Origin: Phytophthora colocasiae
Taxonomy: Eukaryota; Oomycota; Peronosporomycetes; Peronosporales; Peronosporaceae
Assembly (NCBI GenBank): GCA_018806915.1
Contig: JAGKQI010000054.1
Span: forward strand, 868,001 to 932,000
DNA length: 64,000 nt
Direction of reading: 5' to 3'
The position numbers and the translations under genes were made by a program. The notes under the pieces were generated by a model that did not search any database, had not been told where the DNA came from, and saw only the letters and a list, made by a program, of their open reading frames with translations. Below, in pieces: positions 41,400 through 52,715 of the stretch. How positions within the stretch are numbered: the stretch's first letter is position 1; each line of letters begins with the position of its first letter.

Positions 41400-43439
41400 G
41401 CTGCCAAGATCATCCGGCCATCGACCTCGCCATGGGCATCTCCGATCGTGGTGATCATCAAGAAGAATGGTGTAGACATCCGACTATGCATCGATTATCG
41501 GCTGGTGAACGGTCTCACAAGGCTGATGATCTACCCGATCTCAGATCTATCAACGCCTTGTGGACAACGCTTTATATGGATTTTTGAAGATCTCCCAGTC
41601 AGGGAATACGGAAGACTCTGCAGATGTGTTTGAATCAGGGATCCCGGAGGGTCCTGGTCGCCCATCGGTTCTAGGTCGGAGATCATACATCAACGATATC
41701 TTGATCACGATGGGATCAGATGTGCGATCGGGTGGAAGACCTATTGGAGGCCTGTGATAAGTGGAATCTCTCGATTACTGTGGCAAAGAGCTTCTGGGGC
41801 ATGGATAAGGTGGAATATCTCGGACACAAAGTGTCGATCGACGGGTTAGAGGCGAACCCAAAAGGCCTGAAGTCTCTGACGGATCTACCATTCCTGGATC
41901 ACCTCTGATCTATGCAATCGTTCCTTGGAAGTTTGAACTACTATAGTCGGTTCATCGAGGATTACGCGATCTATGCATCGGTCCTATATGAACTACGTGA
42001 GGTGGAGTTCGCAGAACTGAAGAAGCGACCAGATCTACTAAAGATCATGGATGGAACGGACCCGATCACTCGAGATCTCGATGCACTTAACCCCTTAGTT
42101 CCCGCATGTTGGACTGCTCAACATAAGGGGTGTATTGTTTTTTTGGGCATCTATGTTATGTTGGAGGACCAACATAATAGAATTCTATACTCGATTTTTG
42201 TATTGAGCACATCCTAAGATAGCTGCATACTGAATACAAGGTGACACTATTGGTTTAAGACGATCCATTGCACAGGGCTCGGGATTTCAGATCACGGAAG
42301 CACGCCATCCGCTTTTATTATGTTTCGCCATCACCGGAAGATAAACAAATTGAGTGCGACCAAGCACTGCAAGTTCTGATGGAGCAACTTCTGGCGCTGG
42401 ATTCTACCGAGACTTTCGATATTATCGCGAAAACTACTCGAGCTAAGGTCAGAACAGTAGCAAGATCGACAAGCTGGGGGAGGATCCGGACAAAGTAGAT
42501 CGAGAAAGCGGACGAAAGCGCCGATCCTGCAAAGTGTGTGCTCTCTTCAAGGTCAAATCGAGGAAAAACACGAAGTATTTCTGTCTCGAATGCTCTACTG
42601 GAAATCGCCGAAAGTATCTATGCAATGTAGCTCGTGAAGGACAAGACAAATGCGTAGGAAGCTTTCTTCTAAGTGATTTTGGTTTGCATTCACAACTGGC
42701 GTGTGTTTCAGAAACACGGCTCCAAATAAACAGGACACTTCTTATGTTGACCGGTCATCTTACTATCGATCTTGACTTCAATCGAGCCAACATATAAAGA
42801 TCGTAAGTTGTACCGCCATTTCTTTTTACAGGATGAATCCTGCACCTTCCACTGGACGAATTCTTGTGACATACAAACATCCATATAAATATATGTTGGT
42901 CCTCCAACTTAAGGGCGAAATATACCCCCGTGTTTCCGGCTGGGAATTAAGGGGTTAAGTCGAACTGGGATGGATCACCAGACACCTCGACTCAAAAAGG
43001 GGATAGTACACCGGATTCCGACTTGGGGGCGATGCCTTCCCCCTGTTCAAGCGAGATCGAAGTCGACCTGGGCCTAAGGCCCGGCGACGAGAGGTGGGGT
43101 AGAGCATACATAGCGTTCACAGCCTTGAAAGCCAAGATCGCGTCGACCCCGATACTCCGTCACTTCGACATGGCGAAATTGCCCGTGGTGATTGTGTATG
43201 CTAGTGACTGGGCGATTTCCGCCGCACTGATGCAGGAACACAACCAGATCTACCACCCAGTCGCGTTTGCCAGCCGGACTTTGAAGATGAATGAGTTGAA
43301 TTATAATGTTGCCGAAAAGGAGGTGTTGGCTCTACTTCGGATCTTGGATCTACACTACACCCTGCTAGTGGGACGCCGGATCAAGGTCCTAACTCGACAC
43401 TCCACGCTTGCCTGGCTGTTCAGGTCTGCCGGCCTCTAG
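41400..43439 (+). pseudogene. Gypsy-1 reverse transcriptase/RNase H, deleted and interrupted
   Basis: Fingers with IIKKNGVDIRLCIDYRLVNG, then a deletion near 41540 that removes motif A and most of motif B (text jumps to RLVDNALYGFLK). The catalytic box reads YIND instead of YIDD (about 41688). Then follow SFLGSLNYYSRFIEDYA, the piggyBac insertion (42091-42954), and RNase H with VIVYASDWAISAALMQEH and EKEVLALLRIL. Without the insertion and one TTAA the two sides are in the same frame. An in-frame TAG at 43437-43439 precedes the second RNase H. Inactive. Confidence 0.8.
42091..42954 (+). mobile_element. piggyBac-type deletion derivative inserted in Gypsy-1
   Basis: 864 bp flanked by TTAA on both sides (42087-42090 and 42955-42958). 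Terminal repeats CCCCTTAGTTCCC and, inverted, CCCCTTAATTCCC. Subterminal inverted repeats of about 17 bases lie at 42160-42177 and 42893-42910 (TGTTGGAGGACCAACA type). Inside, sense codons around 42515-42660 give the Cys-rich C-terminal tail of a piggyBac transposase (RSCKVC, YFCLEC, YLCN). The catalytic part is missing, so it is non-autonomous. Confidence 0.85.
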
Positions 43440-44428
43440 GGACGTCTAGGACAATGGTCTGCACTTCTATCCCCATGGACACTCGAGATCACGAAGTGTA
43501 CGAAGGGAGAAGATGAAATACTGGGGGCGATCGCAGCTAGTATAACACCCAGATCGGAGATCGACGAAGCCCTGATCGCGATCGCGCCACGAAAGGAGCC
43601 AAAACGCCGGATTCAGATGCCGATCCCTACCGTAGACTCAGATGAGGAGCTATGGGTTATAAGTTTCGACGGATCAGCACGCGTGAAACGAGGGGGAGGC
43701 GCCTTCAGCGCAATCGTGTGGAGTTTGCCGGAGTGGAAAGTGATCAAGGCTCGATCGGATTATGCTGAAGGCCTTACGGTCAATGAAGCGGAATACCGTG
43801 GACTCTTGCTAGGTCTTAGCATGATCGCTCAGTTAGAACGCCGCCGTTTGGTCGTTTGTGGCGATTCGAATCTGGTGATCCGACAAGTTCGGGGGAGATC
43901 GACTGTAAGGCGCCAGTATTGACGTTACTGAAACAGAAGGTGCTGGATCACTTGCGGAATTGGGGAGATCACGAGCTTGTCCATGTGAAGAGAGACTGGA
44001 ACGGGAGTGCAGATAGCTTGGCGAGCGCCGCGCTGCAGCGAGGAAGCGGGATCGAGGTCCGCGATGAGACGGATCGGTGCGATCTGATCACCCTGAATCG
44101 GCTTAATGAGGTGCTGATCCCTCGAATTGAAGATCGAACTGTACAAGTGTCGGCAGTAGCCACGCGTGCAGCCCGAGCGCGACCCGGTGCCGCTGTCCTG
44201 CGAGAGGAACTGATCCGGGAGATGCGGGTTGATCGGATCAGGCGAGCCCAGGACGAGGAGGTCTGGATCGCCGGACTAAAGAAGTACCTGGCTGGGCAGA
44301 TCGCGGATCTTACTCAAGCCGAATCTGGATCCTACGCCAAGATCGCCTCCGAATACGAGGTATATGAACAAGATTCTGCTGTTTACTGCCCACCAGGCCG
44401 AGATCAAGTGGTGATCGCGATCGCCTGA
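43440..44428 (+). pseudogene. Gypsy-1 second (archaeal-type) RNase H and integrase N-terminal linker
   Basis: In the same frame as the preceding RNase H beyond one TAG: ELWVISFDGSARVKRGGGA (first Asp), VNEAEYRGLLLGL (Glu) and LVVCGDSNLVI (second Asp) form an RNase H fold of the RVT_3 type, distinct from the first. The frame then shifts near 43900; the last catalytic segment VKRDWNGSADSLASAAL follows at 43980-44035, then a helical linker to 44428. Two RNase H domains in one pol have been described in oomycete and plant gypsy lineages. Confidence 0.75.
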
Positions 44429-45260
44429 TGAGACTTGTAGTTCCAGAAACGCTACAGCAGGATGTCCTCCACCACTACCATCCGACTCTGGAAGGGGGAC
44501 ATCAGGGGATCGGACGCACTTATCAGCGGATCCGAGATCATTTCCACTGGAGGGGATTATATCGGAGCGTGCAGCGATACGTAGGCGAGTGTGTAGACTG
44601 TGAGACCGGAAAGGGGAGGCCCACGATCCGGGGCGAGTCGCTGGGGAATCTGCAAGCGACATACCCATTCCAGATCATAGCGATGGATCATATACCCTCC
44701 CTGCCCAGATCTAACAAGGGCAACACCGAACTACTGATCTGGGTAGATCTGTTCACGGGATATGTGATTGCGAAGGCCAGCTCCTCCCGATCGGCCCAGA
44801 CTGTCGCGGAATCCTATGAAGAATGCGTGTTCCGCAGATTTGGTGCTAGCGAGATGATCAGGCACGATCGGGAACCGGGTTTCATGCCCGACTTCTTCAG
44901 ATCGTTCAATAGGATCCTGGGGAAGCGGCAACGGGCGACGATGGCCTACCGGCCACAAGCCAATGGGACCGCAGAACGGATGGTACAGACGGCGACTAGG
45001 GCGATCAAGATGTACGTTCAAGATCTCGATCAGAGGGACTGGGATGAATACGCGGAGAGACTGACATTCGCTATTAACACGGCTCACGATCGGGTTCGGG
45101 GAGATAACCCTCACTATTTGGTACACGGATGGGATCCGAGATCGACGTTGGAAGCGACGATCCCGATCGGTTCGACCAGACGCCACGATCGTGATCCAAG
45201 ACGGTGGAGATATCGCGTTCAGAGGTACTACCAGCAGTCGCGAGAACAGGTCAACGCTAG
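44428..45260 (+). CDS. Gypsy-1 integrase, part upstream of the Gypsy-2 insertion
   Basis: Zinc-binding domain (HYHPTLEGGHQGIGRTYQ and CVDCETGKG), then the core: Asp in IIAMDHIPSLP, Asp in MIRHDREPGFM and Glu in ANGTAERMVQT. It is open until cut at 45260 (QVNA). The open frame continues a short way into the Gypsy-2 LTR (to 45333) but that is foreign sequence. The C-terminal part resumes at 60637. Confidence 0.85.
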
Positions 45261-46773
45261 TGTGGCGAAGTGGGTGAACACTTTTCCCGCCCAGGTGCGT
45301 ATAGCGTGTCTTCCGGAAAATAAGTCCGACTAGAAAGATGTCCGGTCGGACTAACGAAAGTCAGAACCTCCAACCGGGATCCAAATGGGTATCCGGAAAG
45401 AGGGTTGGCGTGTGACCTTGTGACTACCCTCGTAGGTGTCGTTTGTCTTCGAACGCGAGGAGTTCCACCTGGATGAGTTACTTCCAAAAGCTTGACTGGA
45501 TCCAGATGTAGAGTGCTAATGCACTTCCAAATGCAGTGGTTGAGTCTGAATGCAGGTGAGAGACTATTACCAAAGCCTTCCAACAACAGATAACCAATAT
45601 ACAAGAGAGTTAAATGCAAATATACAGCCGCTTCTTATTCTTTCCGGCCCTTGAGCGGTGGGCACTCCAAATGCCAGTACGACGTTGGACACTCCAACCG
45701 GGACACTGGCACAATCCCGGGTCCTTTAGCGCACCACTTCTGGCAAGTCCACTTGACTCCCAGAAGACAATTATCCAAGTATACCAGGAATACTATAGAG
45801 CACTCCAAAATACACACACACAAATACAGTCCAATCACACAGCAGTCAATCAATCAATTTCAGGGGTGACTACTAATAACCTCCTAAAACGCAGTTGTAA
45901 TATGAAATGTACAAAACCAAACGACCGTTTGGAATGTCCAACTGGAATATGAAATGGGAGGGTCACGCCCGGGAATCGCCGCCCGGATCACCTTCCCAAC
46001 TTGGTCTTAACCTGGCGGAGATTCACGCGGCGGTGACGATAGTCGACGCGGCCTGACGCTTGTTCGCTGACTCCGAGCCTCGACTTCGAGGCTGGTCGGC
46101 AGTGCTCACAGTGGTGGCTTATGGGAAACCTCCCTCTCTTCCACTTGCGCCATTGGTGGCAAATTGAACTCTCTTTAATATATAACTATCCGTTGTAAAG
46201 CTAAACATGCAAAAATAGACTTGGTTTCACTATAGGTAGAGGCGTGCTTATCCGGAGGCGACCTGACACATCCGAAGAACACCGAAGAACATGGCCGAAT
46301 TCCAGCTGTGCCGAACAGATCATGGTCGGTCGTCTTGGTCGGTCGGAAAACACTTGGGTCTAGTATGGTCGGATCTTCAACGGCCGATCGTGGGTACAAA
46401 TCAGGGCTAGTCCGGTTGGACTCTGGGTACAAATCTGGACTGGTCCGGTTGGACCTGTTCCATCCAAACAGCCATCTTCCACTTGGACATCCAAAAGTAA
46501 CTCCAATATCTCGAAATCAGGTAACTGTCAACTTGGCAGAAGGCGGCAGTCCAGGAAATCACTTGACTTGAGTATGTACGTCCGACCGGACATATACCAC
46601 TTGGAGTCCCAACTGGAGATCTTGGACTGACTTCGCCTGGGCTCTCCGGAATCCACATTTATTTCGTCCATCCAATCCTCCTTGGCTCGCAGCGTCCCAA
46701 TATAGTACTTTCAGAGCCAATCAGAGCGTAGCTGGGGTATTTACTCCGTAAAAACTGGAGCCACATCTTCACA
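45261..46773 (-). repeat. Gypsy-2 3' LTR (left)
   Basis: 1513 bp, paired with 59113-60632. On the element strand it is preceded by a purine-rich tract (GACGAGAGGGACGG, complement of 46774-46788). It must also contain any promoter driving the antisense ORF that starts about 60 bases beyond its inner edge. Confidence 0.95.
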
Positions 46774-46832
46774 ACCGTCCCTCTCGTCATGTGCTCTCAT
46801 TGAGAAATTTACTCTCGAGGTGAAAGGACACG

Positions 46833-48589
46833 ATGAGACGAAGTGGGGCGACATCATCTTGGGCATCCAAAACTCCCAGTCGGTTCAAACCTTCAGGTCG
46901 GTTCGGTCGGAATGTTCAGTCCAAAACGGTCGATCAGTCCGGCGGGAGCTTTGTGTCCACGAAAATTCAGTACAACAGGAGATCTCCTTTCTCAGCAAAC
47001 TCCAACTCCGTTCTTCAACTGGCGGAGGTCGCTTCCTTTCTGCGCCCCGTCCCAAGTTACCCAATCACGACTCAAATCAAATCCAAACGGCAGTTCGCCA
47101 ATCATAACCCGATTTCCAAGCTCTTGAACACATCAATGGCAACCCCAAGCAGCGCCTCGGCGTCCGACGCACCTGCGCACGGCGCCTCGCCTTCACGCGC
47201 ATCTTCCGATGCTCCTGCAGCGACTGGCGCCAACGACGACGATGGTGGCGGCACGGAAGTGTCTGCCGGAGCGGCTCCCGGCGGTTCCACGGCTGAGGAT
47301 GACTTCAGGGAAGAGGACGACGGCAGTGGCCACGTGTCGGAGCCTCCTGCACCTGCTTTCCCAGACACGGCGAAGGTACCTGGCTCGCTCGTGACCATCA
47401 GAGAGGCCTCCAGCATCGGATTGCTCAAGCGCAAGGCTGTATCCACTCTCACGTTGGGGCCCGGTCATTACACTTTGGAGGACATGAGCTCCGACGAGCG
47501 CGTCCGTATCGCTGGAGTCCCATTGGCAGATCGCCACTTGGAGCCTGGGTGTCTTCGTCCAAGATGGGTATGGTGGTCTGGAGGGCATGGTCCAGCTGGA
47601 GAGTCTGTCAACTGCAGAGAAGTCCGAGTTGTTCCAGTTCTTCGATGATAAAGTGAACTTGGACTATCGCGTGCTGGTGCCCCGAGGTCGTCCTCTGGAT
47701 GGGGATGCCCTGGATTCCGAAATGAACAACCTGCTGGTCCGACGGGAAGTTGCGTCTATCCTGACGCAGTTCGAACCCGAAGGCCTCGCGTGTCGCGTGT
47801 TCGGGACGGTCTCTCTCCTTCGTCGCGTCATCCAGAAGCTCTCCCGGAACCAGACACTGCTCGAAGATACAGACGCGGCGGTGACGGATGCACTGGCTGT
47901 CCAGGATTCCTTTGGACAACTTGAAACGTGAGTCTCAGCTGAAAATTCAAGCCCTGGAGCGGCTTGCATCGATGTCGGCAGCCGAGAAGGAGGAACTCGT
48001 GCAGAACTTCCGAGCAGATCCAGCAGCTCATGGCGGACGCACCTTGGAGTGAGATGTTCTCCAACCGGACCCAAACGTTCTTCTTTCACAAGCGCGATGA
48101 CCTCTCGGATGACACGGTGGAAGCGTTGGGTCGGTGGATCAAGTTCGTCTCACGGAATGTCCGGTCGTTCTGGAACGCTGGTCACTGGTTGACATTGGAT
48201 GGTTTGGCGATGCTCCCGCTCTCGTACGTCAGATGCAGAATGATCGGTCGAACCACCAAGCGTCCTTCCGGAAGCGCGTTCTCGCACTCCAAACGGAGCT
48301 GGATCCCGACATCCCGGACTCACTTTGGATGGAGCCTGGCATCTGGGCGTACCCGCACAAGCTGTGCCACTGGATTCTCATGGATCCAAAGCACGTCAAC
48401 CCGGACACTTCGGCGCCGTATACTGTCCAAGAGCAGTTGAAGATCTTGGACAAGCGTGAACCTGGACGAGCCCAATGGGGCCATTCCAAGTCGGACAAGG
48501 AGCGCCTTGCGCACCTCCCACCAGACGTTCGTGCCAAGTTGATTCCGGCCGGACAACGCGTGAAGTTCTCTGACCTGTGGGCACTATGA
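46833..48589 (+). pseudogene. Antisense ORF of Gypsy-2, converging on pol; several frame lesions
   Basis: Opposite in direction to gag-pol of its own element, inside the LTRs. Consecutive open parts are 46833-47648 (ATG at 46833 or 47136; Ala/Ser/Asp-rich N-terminus), 47587-47931 (SLSTAEKSELFQFFDDKVNL), 47964-48440 (FSNRTQTFFFHKRDDLSDD) and 48134-48589 (IPDSLWMEPGIWAYPHKLCH, LPPDVRAKLIPAGQRVKF). They form one product of about 480-580 residues with three or four frameshifts. It ends 296 bp before the pol stop. No known domain is recognised and no signal peptide or membrane helix is seen. See the matching ORF in Gypsy-1 at 61503. Confidence 0.6.
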
Positions 48590-48885
48590 AAGTTCAAGCG
48601 AGTGTTTTCCATCTGGATGCCTTCGTAGCCTTGCATATTTCATACGTAGTGACCCCACAATAATCATCCAGAATACACTCACCTTCATTTCCACCACTGT
48701 TCCATCTCGTCATAGCTCGCCATCTCGTCTCCAATTTTCACCATTCGAAAACTCCAATCTCTAACATGTCCACAGTCACTCGAACGCTCCAAAAGGTACA
48801 ATCAAAATCAAATCAATATCCGTCGTAACAGTTCCAATAGTCACACCACCCGGACGTCCAACATGCCATAAGACTTGTTGGACGT
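48590..48885. other. Spacer between convergent antisense ORF and pol of Gypsy-2
   Basis: 296 bases, no coding sequence recognised. It should hold the 3' ends of two convergent transcripts or be part of their overlap. AT-richer than the flanking coding parts. Confidence 0.5.
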
Positions 48886-50592
48886 CTAAGCCCGGGGATG
48901 ATCGTCCCCTGCCTGCATCGCTTGGAATCTCGCCCGCGCTTTTGCTCCTTGATTGAACTCATAGAGCAGGGCACCGCAGCTGAGTTGCGACACAGGTAGC
49001 CATTCTGGTTCGTCGTAACCTTTCCACTTGACCTGATACTCTCGGACTCTTTTGGAAGTTCGGGTCCGCTTGGACCATCGGAGATCCAAGATCTTTTCGA
49101 CCTCATACTCGTTGTTTCCGACATCCGGTTCCCAACTGTCTTCGGGAAGCAAGGCAGCGTCGAAATCATCGTCATCGTCCGGTTGGACTTCCACGGTTGG
49201 ACGTTTCGGAAAGATGGCTCGTGGCTTCAGGCGACTGATGTGGACCCAAGGGTTGACACGGTAACCCGTGTCCTCAACCTTGAGCTTCACTCGGAAGTCA
49301 TCGTGCACCTCTTCAATCCGGAAAGGTCCATGCCACATGTGAGCCAATTTTCGACTAAGTCCCGTTTGAACCTTCGGAATGTACAGCCAGACTGAATCTC
49401 CCTTTTCGAACCCGGACTTCAACCGGTCGGACAGTTCCTTCCACTTTTGCGTTTGGACCTCCGACCGGCGCCTCTTGGCCTTCTTTTGGAGATCTTCAGC
49501 GAACGCAACAGCGTAACTGTAGTCACGTTGCACACTACGTCTCCACTCATAGGCTGTGCGCTCCGGAAGGCTATTGGCCTTTGGACCCAACATTGCCGAA
49601 ATCGTACTCCGGGCGTCCCAGCCGTGCACCAAGTAAAAGGGAGTCTCCAACCGGGTGGCATCAAACGAAGTGTTCAAAGCGAACATCAACCGTTCAACAT
49701 GGTCGTCCCAGTCGGACTGATCCGCTTCCATGATGTAACCTCGGATACTTCGGACTACCGTTTGGACTGACCGTTCTTGTTGACCGTTCGCCTGAGGGCG
49801 ATATCCCAAAGTAGCCCGTTGGAGACTTCCAAGTAGATTTCGGAAACATCCGAACACCGCACTCATGAACCTTGGATCTTGGTCATGTCGGATCATCGAA
49901 CTGGCACCAAACTTTTGGAAGACCACTTGCTCGTAAACTTCAGCAACATCTTGGGCAGTCGTTGAACTCATTGGTTTGCACATGACATATCCGGAGAACA
50001 TATCTTGGAACAATAATAAGAACGTATTCCCACGAGCCGACTTCGGAAGATGAGTGACGAAATCCATCGACACCACTTGGAATGGATATGCCGGTTCGAT
50101 GTTTCCAGGCGACGGTCCTCCATTTGGAGGCCGTCTCTTTCCACTGGCACAATCCACACACTCCTTCACATGCCGTTCAACATCCGCATACATTCCAGGC
50201 CAGTAGAACTCCAAGAGTAACTTTTCGTGAGTCCGACGGATACCTTGGTGACCACCTTGGAAATCCTCATGGGCATAATGTAGCATATCCGACCGGAGTG
50301 ACTCTGGAACAACCAACCTCAAATCACCCAAAAAATCGCGTGGACGCTTCTGGGTGACAGTAGTCATCCGGTACAGCACATCTCGACTGTCCAACGTGAA
50401 CAGGTCTGCGACCTTGGCAATCTTTCGGAGTCTCCGGGGGGAGAACCGTTGGAACTCTCCTTTCAGAAATGACTTCAGCTCAGACAAGTACTCGTCAGCG
50501 TCTTGGTGGACCTTGATCCTCCGCCATCGCTCTGCCTGGAACTCCAGTGGTCCCATTGAGGTCCATCTGACGTCCAACCGGTTCATCATCAT
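48886..50592 (-). CDS. Gypsy-2 integrase with chromodomain
   Basis: 568 codons open without lesion. Linker, zinc-binding HHCC (HEDFQGGHQGIRRTHE and CVDCASGKR), DDE core (Asp in VVSMDFVTHLP, Asp in MIRHDQDPRFM, Glu in ANGQQERSVQT), GPF-like C-terminal domain (LAHMWHGPFRIEEV), and a chromodomain near the end (EYEVEKILDLRWSKR, YQVKWKGYDEPEWLP). The chromodomain should steer insertion toward modified histones. As an ORF it is the best preserved pol part in the region; the first codons may belong to the upstream linker. Confidence 0.9.
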   Translation of the reverse strand: MMMNRLDVRWTSMGPLEFQAERWRRIKVHQDADEYLSELKSFLKGEFQRFSPRRLRKIAKVADLFTLDSRDVLYRMTTVTQKRPRDFLGDLRLVVPESLRSDMLHYAHEDFQGGHQGIRRTHEKLLLEFYWPGMYADVERHVKECVDCASGKRRPPNGGPSPGNIEPAYPFQVVSMDFVTHLPKSARGNTFLLLFQDMFSGYVMCKPMSSTTAQDVAEVYEQVVFQKFGASSMIRHDQDPRFMSAVFGCFRNLLGSLQRATLGYRPQANGQQERSVQTVVRSIRGYIMEADQSDWDDHVERLMFALNTSFDATRLETPFYLVHGWDARSTISAMLGPKANSLPERTAYEWRRSVQRDYSYAVAFAEDLQKKAKRRRSEVQTQKWKELSDRLKSGFEKGDSVWLYIPKVQTGLSRKLAHMWHGPFRIEEVHDDFRVKLKVEDTGYRVNPWVHISRLKPRAIFPKRPTVEVQPDDDDDFDAALLPEDSWEPDVGNNEYEVEKILDLRWSKRTRTSKRVREYQVKWKGYDEPEWLPVSQLSCGALLYEFNQGAKARARFQAMQAGDDHPRA

Positions 50593-51446
50593 TCTGAGCT
50601 ATCGCAGCCATGACTCGAGCGGCGAACGTCAGGGGGCAGATTCTGATCCAGTGAGATTTTCTCCAACCGGAGTGATTGTCATCTGAACTTCCACCAACTT
50701 GATGTCGTCCGCTGGCCCCTGGGCACTCATGCGCACAGAACTTGAAGGCTGATCATCTGGCGGTTCATCTTTCAGAGTATGACCATCCGGAGGTTCAACT
50801 GGTCCGTTGTCTTTGGAGTGATCTTGACTTCCGGAACCTCAGGCTTCATCAACTTTTCCGGAATCTTGATACGTACTCCAAATGACGTAGGTCACTTTCA
50901 TCCTCGACATCCCATGACGCTCCCAAGAGTAAAGTCTTGGAAGTGAGATAGTCGGCGGCCTGGTTGTAGTCTCGCTTGAGATGCACCAGTCGGACCCTCT
51001 GAACTTTGCCTTCAAAACCTCCGCCTCCGCAAGGTGTTTTTGGAGGTGCGGTTGATTGCAGTTGATCAGACCCTGAACTTGTTGAATCACGATCCGAGAA
51101 TCTCCAACGATAACTCAACTCTTGGACCTTCCGATTGACGCCATCAGTATACCTTTCAGAAGGCCGTGGTACTCGGCATCGTTCACGGTGACATCTTCCA
51201 AGATGAAACCTCGAGCCTCGAGGATAGTCCAACCGGGTAACTTCCAAAGGATGCATCCACAACTGCCTTTCCGGTTGGAGGTCTTGGCAGCTCCGTCGAA
51301 ACTTAGAACAACGCCTTCGTAGTCGGACTCCAACATCTCGATACTCATCACTGGTGGTTTCCGGATGCGTCCCTTCAGTGGAATCAACGACTCCGAGATT
51401 TCGTCCAAGTGTTCACGAGGAGTGATTCCGGCGCCCATAATGGCCG
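50593..51446 (-). pseudogene. Gypsy-2 second RNase H and linker, frameshifted
   Basis: The N-terminal part of this domain lies in the frame 51555-51115 (VVLSFDGAAKTSNRKGSCG, VNDAEYHGLLKGI). The text then moves to other frames (complement of 51262-50839), where KRDYNQAADYLTSKTLLLG gives the last catalytic Asp region. This is the RVT_3-type RNase H, as in Gypsy-1. Below 50840 to the integrase start the frames are broken and I recognise no domain. Confidence 0.65.
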
Positions 51447-52715
51447 CTAAACCATCTTCATCCCGTTGGACCTTCCGAATGTCCAAATTCCTGTGGAAAG
51501 AGTGAGTCCCCAGGGTACACACCGTCCATCCGCCGACTTGGAATTGATAACCCACTTCAAGACGGAATACCGTGTGTACACGATCAACTTGGACTGTTCA
51601 ACCAGCGTCCGAAAAACTTGGAGTACTCTCAGTATTGCGATGACCTCCTTTTCCGCAATGTGATATCGCAGTTCAGAGTCGTTCAGAACGCGACCGGTAT
51701 ATCTGACCGGATGGATTACACCATCATACTCTTGGCCCAAGACAGCGCAAGCCGCCCAAGCATTTGCATGCGGGATGATCACGAACGGTCGAGTCCGGTC
51801 GGGGTGTCGAAGCAGTGGAGTCGAAACGATCTTGTGCTTCAGAAGTCCGAACGCTTCCTTGGCCTGATCCAAGTTCCGGCCGGACTTGATCTGCTCATTA
51901 GTTAACTCATACAACACTGCGGCGACCACCGGAAAATCTTCGATGAACTTGTGGTAATAGTTCAAACTTCCAAGGAACGATTGGACCCCTTTCAGAGTGT
52001 TCGGAAATGGTAGGTCCAAAACGCCCTTCGCGATTTTTGGAGTCGCTCTGATACCCTCCGCACTGATCTCGTGGGATAAGTACGGGATGGTCAGTTTTCC
52101 AAACTCGCTCTTCGGAAGGCTCACCGAGATGTTCCAATATCGGAGTCGAAACAGAAGTGCGTTCAAGTCTTCGCATAGCTGATCCCATGTTGGAGCACCA
52201 TGAGCAATGTCGTCGATATACGAACTTCGACCTAACACCGGGCTCATCTGTGACGGAGCAGGGATGTTCCGTTGGAAGACTGTCATGGTGTCCGACAGGT
52301 TCGGCACTTGAACCCCAACGGGTTGATCGTCCAAAAGTGAATGCTCCGGTCGGTCCAATCCCAGAAATTCCATAACGTCCGGTTGAACTTCAGCTTCTTC
52401 CTCTGGCGGGAGTCGGACAAAACCCCACAGACAATTGTTGATAACCGCCTGGTAGACTAGTGGAGCTTTCAGTCCAAATGGCATTCTCACCCATTGAAGT
52501 GTCCAAACGGACATACGAAAGCCGAGATCAGTTTCGCCCTCTCGGACATCCGGATGGCCCAGAATCCACTGGCCATGTCAAGACTCATAAACCACATCGC
52601 ACTTTCGAATCCAATCAGCAAATCGTCGATCAGAGGTAGCGGGTAGTTCGACAGTAAATGAACCCATTCACGACCCGGTAGTCAATGCACATCCGGATGT
52701 CGACCCCATTCTTCT
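51447..52715 (-). pseudogene. Gypsy-2 reverse transcriptase and first RNase H
   Basis: Frame changes near 52735 and 52650 affect the N-terminal fingers. From 52640 down the text is MSLDMASGFW (motif A Asp), VRMPFGLKAPLVYQAVINN (motif B), an unusual insertion of about 65 residues, then RRSSYIDDIAHG-like YIDD (motif C). FLGSLNYYHKFIEDFP and RNase H (FVIIPHANAWAACAVLGQEY, EKEVIAILRVLQ) follow in the 355-codon frame 52514-51447. Catalytic residues are kept except that RNase H shows His-Ala-Asn where Tyr-Ala-Ser-Asp is usual. Confidence 0.8.
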
